Part shown: positions 19,752 to 29,768 of the stretch, piece after piece | Layout of the letters: each line of letters starts with the position of its first letter | Position numbering within the stretch: the first letter of the stretch is position 1 | NCBI RefSeq assembly: GCF_032401055.1 | Contig: NZ_CP135529.1 | Location: forward strand, 3,408,501-3,472,500 | Direction of reading: 5' to 3' | Length of the DNA: 64,000 nt | Origin: Tardiphaga sp. 709 | Lineage (GTDB): Bacteria; Pseudomonadota; Alphaproteobacteria; Rhizobiales; Xanthobacteraceae | The notes under the pieces: generated by a model | The model's input: the letters and a program-made list of their open reading frames with translations, nothing else | The model's database searches: none | What the model was told of the DNA's origin: nothing | Made by a program: the position numbers and the translations under genes

Positions 19752-20981
19752 CTACTTTTTTACCAGCGGGCAGCGCGACTGCTCCAACGGCTGGAAGGCC
19801 TGATCTGCGGGGATCGTGGCGAGCAGCTTGTAGTAATCCCAGGGCGCCTTGGACTCGTTCGGCTTCTTCACCTCGAACAGATACATGTCGTGGACCATAC
19901 GACCGTCTTCGCGGATCTTGCCGTTCTTGTAGAACACGTCATCGACGGGCAGTTCACGCATCTTCTTCATCACCTCTTCGGTGCTGTCGGTGCCGGCGGC
20001 CTGAACGGCCTTCAGATAATGCAGTACCGATGAATATGTGCCGGTCTGAAGCATGTTCGGCATGGCGTTCACCTTCCCGTAGAAGCGCTTCGACCACTTC
20101 CGCGTCTCGTCGTTCATGTCCCAATACGACGCTTCGGTGATCGTCAGCCCCTGGGCCTCCTTCAGCCCGAGACCGTGAACGTCGTTGATAAATCCGGCCA
20201 GTGCCGAGAGCTTCTGGCCGCCTGCCGTCAAGCCGAACTCTGCCGCCTGCTTGATCGAATTGATGGTGTCCCCGCCGGCATTGGCGAGCGCCACCACCTT
20301 GGCCTTGGACGACTGTGCCTGCAGCAGGACGGAGGCGAAATCCGCGGTCCCGACCGGGTGTTTCGTCGCACCGGCGACCTTGCCGCCCGATGCCTTGACG
20401 ACATCGCCGGTGTCCTTCTCGAGGCCTTGACCGAACGCATAGTCCGCCGTCACGAAATACCAGGTATCGAAACCCTGGCTGACAAGCGCTTTACCGGTGC
20501 TGTTCGCGATCGCGAATGTGTCGTAGGCCCAATGAACCACATAGGGTCCACACACCTCATTCGTGATCCGGGTCGACCCCGGCGAGCTCAGCGTGATGAT
20601 CTTCTTCTTCTCCTTGGCGATCTCGAGCACAGCCAAGGCAGGCGACGACGACGCAACGTCGAGAATGGCATCAACCTTGTCGGTATCGAACCATTTGCGT
20701 GCAGCGTTGGCAGCAATATCGGGCTTGTTCTGGTGATCTGCGAATACGACTTCGATCGGCATGCCGAGGACCTTGCCGCCGAAATCCTCCACCGCCATCT
20801 GCGCCGCAGTTACGGCACCCTTGCCGGTAATGTCGGCATAGACGCCCGACATATCCTCGATCACGCCGACACGGACGACGCCATCCGAGACCTGTGCGTT
20901 CTGCGCCGAAGCAGAGGCGGTGCAAAGAAAAACGCTGGCAATCACCGTCGTAAAGCACGCACCCAGTTCAGATCGTTTCAT
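19752..20981 (-). CDS. ABC transporter substrate-binding protein, branched-chain amino acid type
   Basis: 409 residues from the ATG at 20981, which has GGGG eight bases upstream; a GTG at 20990 is possible. A Sec signal peptide ends near ASA-QNAQVSDG. The Peripla_BP_6 fold is seen in VRVGVIEDMSGVYADITGKGAVTAAQMAVEDFGG and IEVVFADHQNKPDIAANAARKWFD. The usual permease and ATPase genes (liv) are absent, so it is an orphan or uses a distant exporter/importer set. It is the last gene of a minus-strand group with an enoyl-CoA hydratase (76 bp upstream) and a CoA-transferase, suggesting its ligand feeds that acyl-CoA pathway; this is inference. Confidence 0.88.
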   Translation of the reverse strand: MKRSELGACFTTVIASVFLCTASASAQNAQVSDGVVRVGVIEDMSGVYADITGKGAVTAAQMAVEDFGGKVLGMPIEVVFADHQNKPDIAANAARKWFDTDKVDAILDVASSSPALAVLEIAKEKKKIITLSSPGSTRITNEVCGPYVVHWAYDTFAIANSTGKALVSQGFDTWYFVTADYAFGQGLEKDTGDVVKASGGKVAGATKHPVGTADFASVLLQAQSSKAKVVALANAGGDTINSIKQAAEFGLTAGGQKLSALAGFINDVHGLGLKEAQGLTITEASYWDMNDETRKWSKRFYGKVNAMPNMLQTGTYSSVLHYLKAVQAAGTDSTEEVMKKMRELPVDDVFYKNGKIREDGRMVHDMYLFEVKKPNESKAPWDYYKLLATIPADQAFQPLEQSRCPLVKK

Positions 20982-21057
20982 ATCATCCACCCCTTTTACG
21001 TTTTTGATTTTTCAATACGCCTGCGACGCGCGATCTCTCCAGGGACCTATCGCATCG

Positions 21058-21816
21058 TCACTTCTCGTTTCCTCTGTTCGCAAACGCAGCCAGACCACGC
21101 TTGGCATCCGCACTTGTGAAGGTGCGCTGACCGAGCGCGGCCTCCACGCGAAATGCTTCTGCGAGCGGCAGATCCTGAAGCGTCAGCGCCGCTTCCTTGA
21201 TGGTCTGGATGGCGATCGGACTCAGTGCCGCAATCCTGGCTGCCATCTCATAGGCCAGCAGTTCGACTTGATCGGAATCGACAACCCGGTTGACGACGCC
21301 TTTGGCAAGCATGTCATCCGCGGAAAAGCGCTCCGCCGTCAGCATGATCTCCATGGCATGCGCGTAGCCGATCTGCCGGACCAGGCGCACGAGCGTGCCT
21401 CCCGCCGGTACGAAACCGTGCTTCGGTTCGGGCAGTTGAAAGACAGCGTCGCGCGCCGCGATCCGGATGTCCGTCGCCAGCATGATCTCGAACCCGCCGC
21501 CCATGCACATGCCGCGAATGGCGCTGATGACCGGCTTATAGAATCCGCGAAACTTGATATGGGCCGGATCCCAGGCCGAGATGTCGATCGTGTCCGCGGC
21601 GAGTGCAGGAATAGACTCCCGGAGGTCAGCACCGACGCAGAAGGCGCGATCGCCCGCACCGGTCAGCACCACGGCCCGGATCTCATCGTCATCCTTGATG
21701 GCGTGGAATGCCCGGCCGAGGTCATCATACATGGCGAGCGTCAGCGCATTCATCTTGTCCGGCCGGTTGATCCGGACCGTTGCGACGTGACTGTCCTTGG
21801 TGAAATCAATCGCCAT
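21058..21816 (-). CDS. Enoyl-CoA hydratase/isomerase family protein
   Basis: 252 residues of the crotonase fold. The oxyanion-hole segments GDRAFCVGADLRE (near 64-76) and ISAIRGMCMGGGFEIMLATDIRIA (near 100-120) are present. The first catalytic Glu position of crotonase falls in the PEPKHGFVPAGGT stretch, where the sequence is not the typical hydratase one, so isomerase, lyase or hydrolase activity is equally possible. The start MAIDFTKD at 21816 overlaps the stop of the upstream CoA-transferase as TGATG, which implies translational coupling. Longer open sequence upstream is the other frame of the CoA-transferase gene. Confidence 0.9.
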   Translation of the reverse strand: MAIDFTKDSHVATVRINRPDKMNALTLAMYDDLGRAFHAIKDDDEIRAVVLTGAGDRAFCVGADLRESIPALAADTIDISAWDPAHIKFRGFYKPVISAIRGMCMGGGFEIMLATDIRIAARDAVFQLPEPKHGFVPAGGTLVRLVRQIGYAHAMEIMLTAERFSADDMLAKGVVNRVVDSDQVELLAYEMAARIAALSPIAIQTIKEAALTLQDLPLAEAFRVEAALGQRTFTSADAKRGLAAFANRGNEK

Positions 21817-23054
21817 CAGATCGCTCCCGACGCCTTGAGACGCGCCAGTTCGGTCGCCGTGACATCCGCCAACCGGGAGAGAACCTCTGCATTGTCCTCG
21901 CCAGGCAGCGGCGCTTTTTCGAACGACATCTGCCCCGCACCGGATAGCTTGATCGGCAGACCGAACATGCCGATCAGCTTTCCGGCGATCGGAACGTCGA
22001 CGATCATGTTGCGTGCGGCGATATGCGGATCTTCGACGACCTCGGCGATGGTCTTGATGGCGCTGAGCGGGATCTTGTCGCCCGCCATCTCCTCGAGTTC
22101 GGCCTTGGTGTAGTTCGCGAACCAGCGTTCCAGCAGCGGCTTGACCCTGGTCTCTGCCACCGCGTGATCGAACCGCTTCTCCATCGTATCGATGGCCGGA
22201 TCTTTGGCCTGTTCCGGCTCGCCGAACAGCGCGCAGGTAATCGCCCAGAACTTGTCGGTGTAACCGCCGAAGAAAACGTAGCCGTCCTTGCAGGGAAACT
22301 GGCCATAGGGCCGAACGAACGGATGATCGTTGCCCAGTGGCGAAGCTATCTCTTTCTGCGCGGTGTAACGGACCACGGCGTTCTCGGTCAGTGTCAGCAC
22401 GGAGTCTTGCTGAGACACATCGACCACCTGACCGACGCCGGTCTTCTCTGCTTCTCGCAATGCTGCGAGCGTTCCGATAGCCGCATAGAGGGAAGCGGCG
22501 AGGTCGCCGATGATCGTGCCGACGCGAACGGGCGGCATGTCGGCATAGCCATTCATCGACCACAGCCCGCCGGCCGCCTGCCCCGTATTGTCATAGGCCG
22601 GCTTGGATGAATTTGGACCTGTGCGGCCGAAGCCACTGATCGCGGTGTAGACGAGCCTGGGATTGATCTCGCGCAGCACCTCGTAGCTGAGGCCAAGCTT
22701 GTCCATTGTGCCAGGGCGGAAGTTCTCGACGAGGATGTCGGCCTTCTGCACCAGTTTCTTCAGCAGGGCCTTGCCATCATCGGATTTGAGATTGAGCGTG
22801 ATGCCCCTCTTGTTGCGGTTGAACTGTGTGAAGAAGGCGCTGAGTTGCTCATCGTCGTTGCCGACGAAGGGTGGAAAGGTCCGCGCATAATCCGGCTCTC
22901 CGGGATGCTCCACCTTGATCACGGTGGCACCCAGGTCTGCGAACAACATCGAGCAGAATGGACCTGCGACAACACGTGTGATGTCAAGCACCGTCACGCC
23001 CTTGAGAGGACCGCTGCGCTCCTTGAGCCCATCTATCTTTTCTGCTGTGTTCAC
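21816..23054 (-). CDS. CaiB/BaiF (class III) CoA-transferase
   Basis: 412 residues. Moves CoA between acyl-CoA and free acid. The N-terminus GPLKGVTVLDITRVVAGPFCSMLFADLGATVIKVEHPG and the middle YTAISGFGRTGP and PPVRVGTIIGD are classic. I chose the GTG at 23054 because GGAGG (complement of 23060-23064) lies five bases upstream; an ATG at 23099 has no such site and adds unaligned residues. It is coupled to the hydratase by a one-base overlap. The substrate is unknown; relatives act on succinate, glutarate, hydroxymethylglutarate, itaconate and others. Confidence 0.92.
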   Translation of the reverse strand: MNTAEKIDGLKERSGPLKGVTVLDITRVVAGPFCSMLFADLGATVIKVEHPGEPDYARTFPPFVGNDDEQLSAFFTQFNRNKRGITLNLKSDDGKALLKKLVQKADILVENFRPGTMDKLGLSYEVLREINPRLVYTAISGFGRTGPNSSKPAYDNTGQAAGGLWSMNGYADMPPVRVGTIIGDLAASLYAAIGTLAALREAEKTGVGQVVDVSQQDSVLTLTENAVVRYTAQKEIASPLGNDHPFVRPYGQFPCKDGYVFFGGYTDKFWAITCALFGEPEQAKDPAIDTMEKRFDHAVAETRVKPLLERWFANYTKAELEEMAGDKIPLSAIKTIAEVVEDPHIAARNMIVDVPIAGKLIGMFGLPIKLSGAGQMSFEKAPLPGEDNAEVLSRLADVTATELARLKASGAI

Positions 23055-23124
23055 ATCATCCTCCCAGTCCATACGAATGTCCGCCGACAACATCGGCACG
23101 CATGATTTTCGTACAAGAGCATGA

Positions 23125-23220
23125 GTATCGAAGATACATTTTCATACCCGGCGGCCGTGCAGGCCGTGACGCCTGCACGAAGTTGCGTTGCACAAAGTGG
23201 CGTTAAAACGCCTCCACTTT
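23125..23220. promoter_or_regulatory. Hairpin-rich spacer between HMG-CoA reductase and CoA-transferase genes
   Basis: Three inverted repeats lie in this 166-bp gap. GTATC-GAA-GATAC is at 23125-23137. CGTGCAGG (23156-23163) pairs perfectly with CCTGCACG (23172-23179). An imperfect hairpin with arms AAAGTGG..CGTT and AACG..CCACTTT spans 23194-23220 just past the reductase stop. The last may attenuate or stabilise reductase messenger, the first two may be operators for the CoA-transferase gene. Function is inferred from position only. Confidence 0.45.
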
Positions 23221-24531
<1,311 letters not shown>

Positions 24532-24726
24532 TGCGGCGCCTCCCATACAGGGTCTTCTGTTGGCGGCACGTTAGGCATCCGCGGATGCCGTCCGAAAGAG
24601 ACAGTTCTGAAATATTGTCCTAGACTGTACCCATGGCGATTTGACCTCTCTATTCGCCGATGCAGCATCCTTCCGCGCAAATGGAGCGCAGACCAGGTTC
24701 ATCTGCGCGAAGACATGAGACTGGAC

Positions 24727-24740
24727 GATTGAATTCAATC
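24727..24740. promoter_or_regulatory. Candidate operator upstream of the MocR-type gene
   Basis: GATTGAATTCAATC is a perfect 14-base palindrome in the divergent promoter between the HMG-CoA reductase and the MocR gene. A second inverted repeat, ACGGT-8-ACCGT, lies at 24762-24779, and ACAGT/ACTGT pairs flank 24600-24640. A palindrome of this length is expected a few times by chance in 64 kb, so position is the main argument. Confidence 0.35.
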
Positions 24741-24804
24741 TTGTCGCTCTTGGAGAAAGGTACGGTTCCGATGGACCGTCCAGCACTGCACCTGGAGGCA
24801 TTGC

Positions 24805-26199
24805 TTGACCACTTCTCGTGAGCCGTCCGATCGCAGCACAACGCTGGCCGAGACTTTGGCCAGCCGGTTGCGTGTACGAATCCTCTCCGGCGCATTGCCG
24901 GAAGGCAACCGCCTGCCCTCGATCAGAAAGGCCGCGGGGGAATTTGGCGTGTCGAAGAACACCGTGGTCGAAGCCTATGACCGACTGGTGCTTGGCAATC
25001 TCGTCGCGGCAAAGGCAGGCTCCGGTTTCGTGGTCATCTACCGCGGCGATGATGGCGGGCGACCGAAACACGTGAGCGAAGCCGTCGACATCGCATCGCT
25101 GCTGAGCGCCCAGCTCTCGCAGAATTTCGAGATCCGCGTCGGCGACGGACGGCCGCCGGCTTCGTGGACGGAGCAATCGGAGATCAAGCGCCATCTGAGC
25201 GGGACCGGACGGATCCTGCCGGTCGCCGCTGACGCCTATGGCTCCGCACTCGGATTCCTGCCGCTCCGACAACAGATTGCATTGCGGCTGCAAGCCCAGC
25301 AAATCGCGGTGAAGGAAGACGGGCTTCTGCTCACATTCGGAGCCAATCACGCGCTCGACTTGATCATCCGCGCGATGCTGTCGCCTGGCGATACGGTGCT
25401 GGTGGACGAGCCCGGCTATTATCCTCTGTTCGCAAAGCTCACGCTGGCGCAGGTTCGCATCGTCGGCGTTCGCCGCCTGGCGGATGGGCCGGATGTCGAC
25501 GACCTCGCCGCAAAGATCCAGTCGGAGCGGCCGAAGCTGTTTTTCACGCAGTCGCTTGGCCACAACCCGACCGGAGGATCGATCACGCTGCCCGTGGCGC
25601 ATGCGGTGCTTCAGACGGCGATGCGATCGAACCTCGTGATCGTCGAGGACGACCCGTTTGCCGATCTGCCTATCGCGGTGAACAGCCGGCTGGCGACGCT
25701 CGATCAGTTGAACAATGTGATCTCGATCGGGACCTTTTCGAAGACACTGTCGGCGAGCCTGCGATCGGGCTTCATTGCGGCCCGCAGCGACCGCATCGCG
25801 ACGCTGGCCGAACTGAAGATGCTCACCACCGTCAACAGTTCCGGCCATGTGGAGCGGCTGCTGCACCGGCTGCTCGCGGACGGCCACTATGAGCGGCACC
25901 TGAAGCGGCTGGGACAGCGGAGTGAAGCCGCCATGGGTCAGGTGCGCGCCAATCTCGTGCGCGGCGGACATCATCTCTATGCCGACGCACGCACGGGCTA
26001 TTACCTGTATCTGCTGCTGCCGGACGGAATCGACGACATGGCGCTGGCGCGCGAAGGCGCGAAGGACAGCATCTTCATCGCGCCGGGAAGCCTGTTCTGC
26101 CTCGACAAGAACAGCCCGCTGGCGCGGGCGATCAGGATCAATGTGTCGCGGGCGGATAATCCGAAATTCTACGAATTTCTGCTGCGCCGGCTGCAATAG
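24805..26199 (+). CDS. MocR-type regulator (GntR HTH plus aminotransferase domain)
   Basis: 464 residues. The N-terminal GntR winged helix (about 10-75) shows LRVRILSGALPEGNRLPSIRKAAGEFGVSKNTVVEAYDRL; the rest is a fold-type-I PLP aminotransferase domain, with TFSKTLSASLRSGF carrying the PLP lysine and SLGHNPTGGS the substrate-side loop. MocR proteins use PLP to sense amino compounds and control adjacent genes. The start is a TTG at 24805, supported by GGAGG (24794-24798) six bases away. Its divergence from the reductase-CoA-transferase-hydratase group suggests that it controls that group. Confidence 0.92.
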   Translation: MTTSREPSDRSTTLAETLASRLRVRILSGALPEGNRLPSIRKAAGEFGVSKNTVVEAYDRLVLGNLVAAKAGSGFVVIYRGDDGGRPKHVSEAVDIASLLSAQLSQNFEIRVGDGRPPASWTEQSEIKRHLSGTGRILPVAADAYGSALGFLPLRQQIALRLQAQQIAVKEDGLLLTFGANHALDLIIRAMLSPGDTVLVDEPGYYPLFAKLTLAQVRIVGVRRLADGPDVDDLAAKIQSERPKLFFTQSLGHNPTGGSITLPVAHAVLQTAMRSNLVIVEDDPFADLPIAVNSRLATLDQLNNVISIGTFSKTLSASLRSGFIAARSDRIATLAELKMLTTVNSSGHVERLLHRLLADGHYERHLKRLGQRSEAAMGQVRANLVRGGHHLYADARTGYYLYLLLPDGIDDMALAREGAKDSIFIAPGSLFCLDKNSPLARAIRINVSRADNPKFYEFLLRRLQ

Positions 26200-26213
26200 A
26201 CGCCGCGACGCCT

Positions 26214-26915
26214 TCAGGTCGCTTCCTCGGTATAGGGAGCCAGCACATCCAGCAGATCCCGGCCCCGCGCCGGGGTCGGCTCCACCAGCGCGCGGTTGGC
26301 GACCGAGTCCAGATGCGAATGCATCAGCGACATCGCCTTGTTGGCATCGCCCTCCTGCAGCGCTTCGATGATCGCGATATGCTCGCTGATGCCGCATTCC
26401 GACGAATGCGGCCGGCTGAACAGCGACAGTGTCAGACAGCAGCGATAGGCGATCTCGCTGACATAACGGACCAGCACCGGGCTGTTGGTCATCGACGCCA
26501 GCATGATGTGAAATTCAGTCGCCAGGCGAATAGACACGGCGTTCGGCCCGTCATGCGCCTCGCGCTCCGCCTCGACATGCGCCTTGAGGCGCGCGATCTG
26601 GCTGCTGCTGAGCTTGCCGGCGATCTTGCGGACGATCAGCCGTTCGAGATCCATCCGGATGTCGAAGATGTCCCGCGCATCCTGCCAACTCGGCGTCACC
26701 ACCACCGCGATGCGGTTACGTCGCAGCTCCACAAGCCCCTCGGACGCCAGTTGCCCGAGTGCATAGCGCGCAATGGTGCGGCTAACGCCGAAGCGCTCAC
26801 CCAGAGAGTCCTCGGGAAGCTTGGCGCCGGGTTCCAGAGCCTGCTCGATGATCGCCCGCCGCAGCGCGCGGCAGATCATCCCAACCTTGTCTTTTGAATT
26901 CGGCGCTTCTGGCAT
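26214..26915 (-). CDS. GntR family regulator, FCD (FadR) subfamily
   Basis: 233 residues: an N-terminal winged helix (LEPGAKLPEDSLGERFGVSRTIARYALGQLASEGLVEL) and an all-helical FCD ligand domain with the metal/ligand-type residues D and H in IFDIRMDLERLIV, ATEFHIMLA, SEHIAIIEAL and HSHLDSV. It is divergent from the ABC importer operon. Its stop is 14 bp from the convergent MocR gene. A matched pair of TGCATGCA-centred sites lies in the shared promoter, so it most likely represses itself and the importer until a ligand binds. Confidence 0.92.
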   Translation of the reverse strand: MPEAPNSKDKVGMICRALRRAIIEQALEPGAKLPEDSLGERFGVSRTIARYALGQLASEGLVELRRNRIAVVVTPSWQDARDIFDIRMDLERLIVRKIAGKLSSSQIARLKAHVEAEREAHDGPNAVSIRLATEFHIMLASMTNSPVLVRYVSEIAYRCCLTLSLFSRPHSSECGISEHIAIIEALQEGDANKAMSLMHSHLDSVANRALVEPTPARGRDLLDVLAPYTEEAT

Positions 26916-26957
26916 TCAGTCAGACCTATCGTGATCGCTGCACGTGAGCTTTGCCCG

Positions 26958-26970
26958 AAGTGCATGCAAT
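26958..26970 (+). promoter_or_regulatory. Operator half of a matched pair (site 1)
   Basis: AAGTGCATGCAAT, 43 bases upstream of the GntR/FCD start. It is the exact reverse complement of site 2 at 27060-27072. The core TGCATGCA is itself palindromic, as expected for a dimeric GntR-type binding site. Confidence 0.7.
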
Positions 26971-27059
26971 CTAAGAGAGTAGATGCCCAATAATTCCGCA
27001 TGGAATGGCGAGCGAACGTAAAATGACAACGTTTCGCCCCGGACTCAAGTGGCACCCCA

Positions 27060-27072
27060 ATTGCATGCACTT
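27060..27072 (-). promoter_or_regulatory. Operator half of a matched pair (site 2)
   Basis: ATTGCATGCACTT, seven bases before the likely ATG of the ABC ATPase gene. Centres of the two sites are 102 bp apart. Such a pair could allow looping, with site 2 blocking transcription or translation start of the importer and site 1 giving autoregulation. Confidence 0.7.
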
Positions 27073-27078
27073 ATTGCT

Positions 27079-27933
27079 ATGACAAGTATGCAAGAAAATG
27101 GGCCCGCCGAGGGCCAACGCAGACCGACCGCCGTTGAGCTGTCCGCAACCTCCGTAACGTTCGGCCGCGGCCCGACCGCCACGCCGGCGCTCGCCGAGAC
27201 CAACCTTAGCATTCCCGATGGCGAATTCCTTGCCCTTGTCGGCCCCTCCGGCTGCGGCAAGTCGACGATCCTCAAGCTCGTCAGCAATCTGCTCCGCCCC
27301 ACCACCGGCGTCGTCATCGTCGGCGGCCGCGAGGTCGCTGCCAAGGCGCTGCGGATCGGCATGGCGTTCCAGAACCCGACCATGCTGCCCTGGCTGACCA
27401 TTGAGCGGAACATCATGCTTCCGCTCAAGATCGTGGAGCCGTTCCGGTCCGAGTATCGGCAGAAGCGCAAAGGCGAATTTCGCGACAAGGCCCATGCATT
27501 GCTGGCCCAGGTCGGCCTCAAGGATTTCGGCAACAAATATCCCTGGCAGTTGTCCGGCGGCATGCTGCAGCGAGCCAATCTGTGCCGCGCGCTGATTCAT
27601 GAGCCGCGCATGCTGCTGCTGGACGAACCGTTCGGCGCACTCGACCAGTTCACCAAGGAAGAGCTCTGGTCGATCCTCCAGAGCCTCTGGCTGCAACACA
27701 AACCAACAGTGCTGCTCGTAACGCACGATCTCCGCGAGGCCGGCTTCCTCGCCAGCCGCATCTGCGTGATGAGCGCGCGCCCAGGCCGTATCCTCGACGA
27801 CAGCGCGGTGGACTTTCCGCGCCCGCGCACCATCCCGATGACCTTCGAGCCCGACTTCGTTGCGCTGAACCAGCGTCTGCGCGACCTCATCGTCAATGCG
27901 CGGAGCAATGCTCCGGCCACGCAAGAGGCATAA
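27079..27933 (+). CDS. ABC transporter ATP-binding protein, NitT/TauT family
   Basis: About 284 residues. Walker A GPSGCGKST, Q-loop MAFQNPTMLPWLTI, signature LSGGMLQRANL, Walker B LLLLDEPFGALD and the switch His in LLVTHDLREAGFL are all intact. It energises the permease that follows directly (TAA-ATG abut at 27933/27934). The start is uncertain: ATG 27079 or 27088 lie just after operator site 2, and a GTG at 27049 would place the operator inside the gene. No clear Shine-Dalgarno is visible. Confidence 0.93.
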   Translation: MTSMQENGPAEGQRRPTAVELSATSVTFGRGPTATPALAETNLSIPDGEFLALVGPSGCGKSTILKLVSNLLRPTTGVVIVGGREVAAKALRIGMAFQNPTMLPWLTIERNIMLPLKIVEPFRSEYRQKRKGEFRDKAHALLAQVGLKDFGNKYPWQLSGGMLQRANLCRALIHEPRMLLLDEPFGALDQFTKEELWSILQSLWLQHKPTVLLVTHDLREAGFLASRICVMSARPGRILDDSAVDFPRPRTIPMTFEPDFVALNQRLRDLIVNARSNAPATQEA

Positions 27934-28707
27934 ATGAATCTCGGCCTCCGTCAGAAACTCTGGTCGTTCGGACTAATCGTCGCATTCTTCGCGGGATGGC
28001 AGCTGTTCTGCATCGTCTCGGGCATGTCCGATCTGATCCTGCCACGCCCGACCGATGTTCTCGCGACACTGATCGCGCGCCTCCCGGTGTTGTGGCCGCA
28101 TATCATCCAGACCCTCAGCACCACCATGGCCGGCTTCGCGCTCGGCGTCGGCCTCGGCGTGGTGCTCGGTGCAATCATCGGCGTCTCGAAAGTCGCCTAT
28201 GACACCGCCTATCCGCTGCTGGTCGGCTTCTCGTCGATCCCGAAAGTCGCCGTCGTGCCGATCTTCGTTCTGTGGTTCGGCTCCGGCTCCGTGCCTGCGA
28301 TTCTGACTGCACTGTCGATCTGCTTCTTCCCCATCGTCGTCAACATCGCGACCGGTCTCGCCACCACCGAGCCGGAACTCGAGGACGTGCTGAAGGCCCT
28401 TGGCGCAAGCAAGATGGACATTCTGTGGAATGTCGGCCTGCCGCGCACCATGCCGTTCTTCTTCGCCTCGCTCAAAGTCGCTGTCAGCTACGCCTTCGTT
28501 GGCGCCGTTCTGGCAGAAACTGTCGCGTCCAATCGCGGCATCGGCAATGTGATGATGAGCGCATCGTCGAACTTCAACGTCCCGCTCGTCTTCGCTTGCC
28601 TGTTCATTCTCGCGATCCTTGGCGTGGCGCTCTACGTCATTTTCTCTCTGATCGAGGCGCGCGTGACCGGCTGGGCCACGCGCAAGAACGATCTCGTTGC
28701 GACCTAA
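27934..28707 (+). CDS. ABC transporter permease, NitT/TauT family
   Basis: 257 residues with about six transmembrane helices of the SsuC/TauC/NrtB type. The EAA-like cytoplasmic loop EDVLKALGASKMDILWNVGLPRTMPFFFASLKVAVSYAF contains the conserved Gly. It starts immediately after the ATPase stop and is followed 27 bp later by the binding protein gene, giving a complete importer. Confidence 0.94.
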   Translation: MNLGLRQKLWSFGLIVAFFAGWQLFCIVSGMSDLILPRPTDVLATLIARLPVLWPHIIQTLSTTMAGFALGVGLGVVLGAIIGVSKVAYDTAYPLLVGFSSIPKVAVVPIFVLWFGSGSVPAILTALSICFFPIVVNIATGLATTEPELEDVLKALGASKMDILWNVGLPRTMPFFFASLKVAVSYAFVGAVLAETVASNRGIGNVMMSASSNFNVPLVFACLFILAILGVALYVIFSLIEARVTGWATRKNDLVAT

Positions 28708-28734
28708 TCACCTCTCACCAACCAGGAGAACGTC

Positions 28735-29760
28735 ATGTTGAAGAGATTGACCGCCCTCGCCGTGGGCAGCGTCCTGCTCACAGGCTCCGCCTTCGCTCAG
28801 GAGACGACCATCAAGTTCACGCTGGGCTGGAAGACCCAGGGCGCCGACGCCGCCTTCCTCTATGCGAAGGAGAAGGGCTTCTTCAAGGAAGAGGGCCTCA
28901 ACGTGGTGATCGACCAGGGCGAAGGCTCCGGCGCGACGGTGACGCGCATTATGTCCGGCGCCTGGGATGCCGGCTTCGGCGACGTCAATGCCATTATCCA
29001 GAACGCCTCGACGCGTCCGCAGGATTCGCCGGTGATGGTGTATCAGATGTGGAACCAGCCACCCTTCGCCATCGTGACCAAGAACACCAGCGGCATCAAT
29101 AGCATCAAGGATTTCGAAGGCCGCACGCTGGGCGGCGCGCAGGGCACGCCGACGACCCGCCTGCTGCCGGTCTTCATCCAGAAGAACGGCCTCGCTGGCG
29201 ACAAGATCAAAGTATCGAACATGGCGCCCAATCTGCAGGAGCCGATGCTGATCAAGGGCGACATCGACGCCGCCCTCGTCTTCAATATCACCAGTTACTT
29301 CAACCTAGTGCTGAACCGTCAGGATCCGGAGAAGGACTTCAAGTGGTTCACCTTCGGTGACTACGGCCTCGACCTGTATTCCAACGGCGTGATGGTGTCG
29401 AAGAAGCTGCTGAAGGAGAATCCGAAGGCCGTTGCCGGCCTCGTGCGCGCCATCAACAAGGGGCATCTCGCGGTCGCCAAGGACCAAAACGAAGCCCTCA
29501 AGGCGATCGCCACCTTTGATAACCTCATCGACATCCCTGTCGAAAAGCGCCGCCTGCAATATGCCTTCGAGAAGCTGATCGTCACGCCGGAGATGAAGGA
29601 AATCGGCACCGGCGACATCAAGGACGATCGCATGGCCCGCGCCATCGGCATGGTTGTGGAGGGCTACGGCCTCAGCCGCACGCCGACCCCACAGGAAATC
29701 TTCTCCCGCGAATTCCTGCCGCCGCGCGCCGAGCGCGAGCTCATCTATACGAAGAACTGA
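28735..29760 (+). CDS. ABC transporter substrate-binding protein, NMT1/THI5-like
   Basis: 341 residues with a Sec signal peptide cut near AFA-QETTIKF and the NMT1/SsuA-like pattern: FTLGWKTQGADAAFLYAKEKGFFKEEGLNVVI, GEGSGATVTRIMSGAWDAGFGD, and LGGAQGTPTTRLLPVF. Related proteins bind pyrimidine precursors, riboflavin, sulfonates or similar ring compounds. The AGGAGAA Shine-Dalgarno at about 28723-28730 supports the ATG at 28735. It precedes the amidohydrolase gene by eight bases, suggesting that the imported compound is that enzyme's substrate. Confidence 0.93.
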   Translation: MLKRLTALAVGSVLLTGSAFAQETTIKFTLGWKTQGADAAFLYAKEKGFFKEEGLNVVIDQGEGSGATVTRIMSGAWDAGFGDVNAIIQNASTRPQDSPVMVYQMWNQPPFAIVTKNTSGINSIKDFEGRTLGGAQGTPTTRLLPVFIQKNGLAGDKIKVSNMAPNLQEPMLIKGDIDAALVFNITSYFNLVLNRQDPEKDFKWFTFGDYGLDLYSNGVMVSKKLLKENPKAVAGLVRAINKGHLAVAKDQNEALKAIATFDNLIDIPVEKRRLQYAFEKLIVTPEMKEIGTGDIKDDRMARAIGMVVEGYGLSRTPTPQEIFSREFLPPRAERELIYTKN

Positions 29761-29768
29761 TTACGTCC

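Noticed and set aside
24571-26397. A 608-codon open frame on the minus strand across the MocR gene
   Set aside because: It is antisense to a well-supported MocR regulator, has Arg/Gln/His-rich composition typical of GC-rich shadow frames, and shows no domain.
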